A DNA stretch of 54,100 bases from contig CAYPNT010000012.1 of assembly GCA_964412235.1 (NCBI GenBank), forward strand, positions 1 through 54,100, given 5' to 3'. Positions 52,133 to 54,100 of this stretch are shown here, one piece after another. This DNA is from JAYZQT01 sp964412235 (GTDB lineage: Bacteria > Pseudomonadota > Alphaproteobacteria > MPNO01 > UBA830). The translations under genes and the position numbers were made by a program. The stretch's first letter is position 1; every line of letters begins with the position of its first letter. Under the pieces are notes generated by a model, which was not told the DNA's origin, ran no database searches, and saw only the letters and a program-made list of their open reading frames with translations.

Positions 52133-53218
52133 TTGAAGGAAATACTCTCACCTGGATCAACGATTGGTATTCTTGGTGGAGGCCAGCTTGGGCGTATGAT
52201 TGTTCTGGCTGCAGCACAACTGGGATATAAATGTCATACATTCAGCCCCGACCCAGAAGCGCCTGCAAAAGATGTTTCCGCTGCAACTACCACGGCACCT
52301 TACGATGACGCCGCGGCCTTACAAGAATTCGCGGAAACCTGCGACGTCATTACCTTCGAGTTTGAAAATATTCCTGACAAAAGCTTGGCAATTATTGCCG
52401 ACATGGCTCCCGTCCGACCAGACGTCCACACTTTAAGCATCTCTCAAGACCGCTCCCTTGAAAAGAAATTCCTAAATGAACAGAGTATCTCCACAGTCGC
52501 GTGGACCACACTCACAAAACCGGAAGAACTGGAACAGGCCGCAGCTAAAATTGGGTTCCCAGCAATACTCAAGTCTGCGCGCTTTGGTTACGATGGAAAA
52601 GGTCAAACTACAGTCACTACTATTCCAAGTCTCCTTGATGCCTGGACGCAGCTTGGGGAATCACCCTGTGTTCTAGAGCGTATTTGCACATTTGAAAGAG
52701 AAATATCCGTTGTTGTCGCCAGAGGTGCGGACGGGCGAACAGAACACTACGTACCCGTGGATAACTTACATCGCGATAAAATTTTAGATACCTCAACCGC
52801 CCCCACCACACTTGATCAAAACACGGCTGATAAAGCAGTTCATATTGCAATAAAAGTGGCTAAAGCGCTAGATATAATTGGGTTAGTGGCAGTCGAAATG
52901 TTTGTATTAAATGACAAAAGAATTCTGGTTAACGAAATTGCTCCACGCCCCCATAACTCTGGGCACTGGACAATCGATGCCTGTTTGGTCAGTCAATTTG
53001 AACAATTAGTGAGGGCGGTCGTTGGCCTTCCATTAGGTCAGGCAAAACGACATTCGAACGCTGTCATGACCAACTTAATTGGGAAAGAAGTTGAAAATTG
53101 GTATGAATTATCAAGTGATGCGAATTCCTGCCTGCACCTTTATGGCAAAACAGAGCCACGAGTAGGACGAAAAATGGGTCACGTCACTCGACTATTTCCG
53201 TTAAAAGGCCTCACGTAA
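52133..53218 (+). CDS. purK: 5-(carboxyamino)imidazole ribonucleotide synthase
   Basis: An ATP-grasp enzyme of about 361 residues that makes N5-CAIR from AIR, ATP and bicarbonate. The TTG at 52133 (MKEILSPGSTIGILGGGQLG) follows the purE stop by one base; an ATG at 52076 inside purE is also in frame. Motifs are GILGGGQLGRMIVLAAAQLG, VITFEFENIP, AILKSARFGYDGKGQ, VLERICTFEREISVVVAR and ILVNEIAPRPHNSGHWTIDA. The 3' end overlaps the end of the COQ9 gene on the other strand by 40 bases. Confidence 0.95.
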   Translation: MKEILSPGSTIGILGGGQLGRMIVLAAAQLGYKCHTFSPDPEAPAKDVSAATTTAPYDDAAALQEFAETCDVITFEFENIPDKSLAIIADMAPVRPDVHTLSISQDRSLEKKFLNEQSISTVAWTTLTKPEELEQAAAKIGFPAILKSARFGYDGKGQTTVTTIPSLLDAWTQLGESPCVLERICTFEREISVVVARGADGRTEHYVPVDNLHRDKILDTSTAPTTLDQNTADKAVHIAIKVAKALDIIGLVAVEMFVLNDKRILVNEIAPRPHNSGHWTIDACLVSQFEQLVRAVVGLPLGQAKRHSNAVMTNLIGKEVENWYELSSDANSCLHLYGKTEPRVGRKMGHVTRLFPLKGLT

Positions 53219-53862
53219 CGGTTTTTTAGCACATCACCGATGGTTTCAAAAACCTTGTGGACGCGAAAGCGGGCATTCACAACGTTTTCTCGGGTTCTAT
53301 GGAACTTCATTACATCGCCAATACGACGATCTAGAAAATTTATTGTGTCCTCACTGTTTTCACTATTATCTGTGAGCCAGAACATTGTGGTGGAACCGAG
53401 CACACCAGCCAGCAATCCACGCTTTGTATAGAAAGAGAAATCACTAGACCGGTCACCAATCGCGTACCATATATGGTCGACGGTGGTATATAAAAGTTTC
53501 ATACTCAAAACTGCATTGTTCGGCACCATAAGAATTGACGTCGCCCGTCGCACGGCTTCACGATGGGGTTGCAGAATTGCAAGCCGCGTTTTAGCGGACA
53601 ACGAGATTTTTTCACTTATACGCATACCTGAAATATCAAAAGTCTTAATCTCGGCGAGCATCTTTTGATCTGCCCACCTTGAAAAATCCCGTATGGCATC
53701 TTTTGCCCCATTGGGGAAAAAGTCAGTAAGAACCTCAGGTGCCAGATGGATATCACTGACCCCTAGCTTTAACGCTCGATAAGACCAGCCTTCTATAGAA
53801 ACACGCTTAAGGATTGCCTCCATTAGGTCATTCAGGTAGACGTCTTTGTCTTCTATTAGCAC
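53179..53862 (-). CDS. COQ9-family ubiquinone biosynthesis protein
   Basis: A 227-residue protein. It has the TetR-like N-terminal helices (EAILKRVSIEGWSYRALKLG) and the lipid-binding C-terminal segment typical of COQ9: DHIWYAIGDRSSDFSFYTKR, GLLAGVLGSTTMFWL and DRRIGDVMKF. COQ9 presents quinone intermediates to COQ7. The start is GTG at 53862, overlapping the deformylase gene. The last 40 bases overlap the purK end. Confidence 0.88.
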   Translation of the reverse strand: MLIEDKDVYLNDLMEAILKRVSIEGWSYRALKLGVSDIHLAPEVLTDFFPNGAKDAIRDFSRWADQKMLAEIKTFDISGMRISEKISLSAKTRLAILQPHREAVRRATSILMVPNNAVLSMKLLYTTVDHIWYAIGDRSSDFSFYTKRGLLAGVLGSTTMFWLTDNSENSEDTINFLDRRIGDVMKFHRTRENVVNARFRVHKVFETIGDVLKNRYVRPFNGNSRVT

Positions 53863-54100
53863 GTGACATCCTCTTCATTCTGGGAAGTTGACAAAGAACG
53901 GTCCATGAAATGCTTGAGTTCTTCGTTGAAACTTAGTGTCGATAAATCAGTCATTCGCATAGGAAATAATACACCATCCAGATGATCAATTTCATGCTGT
54001 ACCACGCGCGCATGAAAATATGTGGCCTCGAGTTCAACGTGTTCCACTGAAGGTAAGTAGACACGGAAAACAATTCTATGATAGCGTGGTACTGCGCCCG
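53856..54100 (-). CDS. Peptide deformylase family protein, C-terminal part (partial)
   Basis: Open from the window end to a TAA at 53856, giving about 80 residues. The metal motif HEIDH is in FHARVVQHEIDHLDGVLFPM, and RMTDLSTLSFNEELKHF follows, as in deformylases. These remove the N-formyl group from new proteins. The GTG at 54047 is inside the protein, not the start; the frame continues upstream with VPRYHRIVFRVYLPS. Whether it is the main or a secondary deformylase cannot be told from the fragment. Confidence 0.88.
   Translation of the reverse strand, partial: GAVPRYHRIVFRVYLPSVEHVELEATYFHARVVQHEIDHLDGVLFPMRMTDLSTLSFNEELKHFMDRSLSTSQNEEDVTC

Overview
The window reads as a stretch of an alphaproteobacterial chromosome, probably from a Rhodospirillales-like lineage of moderate G+C content. 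Several genes are largely specific to that class: a TrcR/DUF1013 regulator, DUF1192, DUF4164 beside zapA, COQ9 and a PetP-like MarR gene. The gene order ruvCAB-ybgC-tolQRAB-pal-cpoB-tilS-ftsH-folP-glmM also fits. The class is well supported; the genus cannot be told from the sequence. Almost everything is housekeeping. I see no tRNA, rRNA, CRISPR array, transposase, integrase or prophage gene.

Layout. 1-5.3 kb: the end of scoA and scoB (3-oxoacid CoA-transferase), then on the minus strand msrP (periplasmic methionine sulfoxide reductase), an EF-G paralogue that lacks the usual catalytic His, and an aspartate aminotransferase. 5.4-15.4 kb, plus strand: uvrB, a Na+/Ca2+-type antiporter, a FolM-like reductase with folB, uvrC, pgsA, and a molybdenum-cofactor block mobB-moeA-moaD-moaE. 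15.5-33.2 kb, mostly minus strand: ilvE (divergent from a MarR regulator), phzF, thiD, glmM, folP, ftsH, tilS, the Tol-Pal envelope machine, ruvBAC and a YebC regulator. 33.5-35.7 kb, minus strand: a YmdB-type phosphoesterase, 5-formyl-THF cyclo-ligase, an unmistakable 6S RNA locus, zapA and a DUF4164 gene. 35.9-39.2 kb, plus strand: class I aldolase, thiE, a VOC-family gene broken by an in-frame TAA, and a luciferase-like monooxygenase. 39.2-42 kb: the EF-P module epmA/epmB/efp. 42-46.8 kb: suhB (also broken by an in-frame TAA), an OmpA-like protein, a MotA/TolQ-like plus MotB/OmpA-like pair, and rpmE. 46.9-54.1 kb: DUF1192, a quinone oxidoreductase, trcR, a G+C-rich amidohydrolase, two YdcH-like genes around a TIGR02444 gene, purEK, COQ9 and part of a peptide deformylase.

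Functional themes. Folate and one-carbon genes (folB, the folM-like gene, folP, the cyclo-ligase) are scattered through the window. A molybdenum user (msrP) and cofactor genes occur together. DNA repair is represented by uvrB, uvrC and ruvABC. Envelope energetics appears twice: canonical TolQRA-TolB-Pal, and a second, less understood two-gene stator with a periplasmic coiled coil of roughly 270 residues.

The most interesting signals are: (1) the second stator-like system at 42.9-46.4 kb; (2) a 52-bp near-perfect palindrome between ftsH and folP; (3) a strong promoter with a back-to-back DnaA-box-like inverted repeat over its start site, before uvrC; (4) two otherwise intact conserved genes each split by a single in-frame TAA; (5) a thiE whose conserved first strand lies upstream of any ATG/GTG/TTG start. 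None of these could be tested against a database here.
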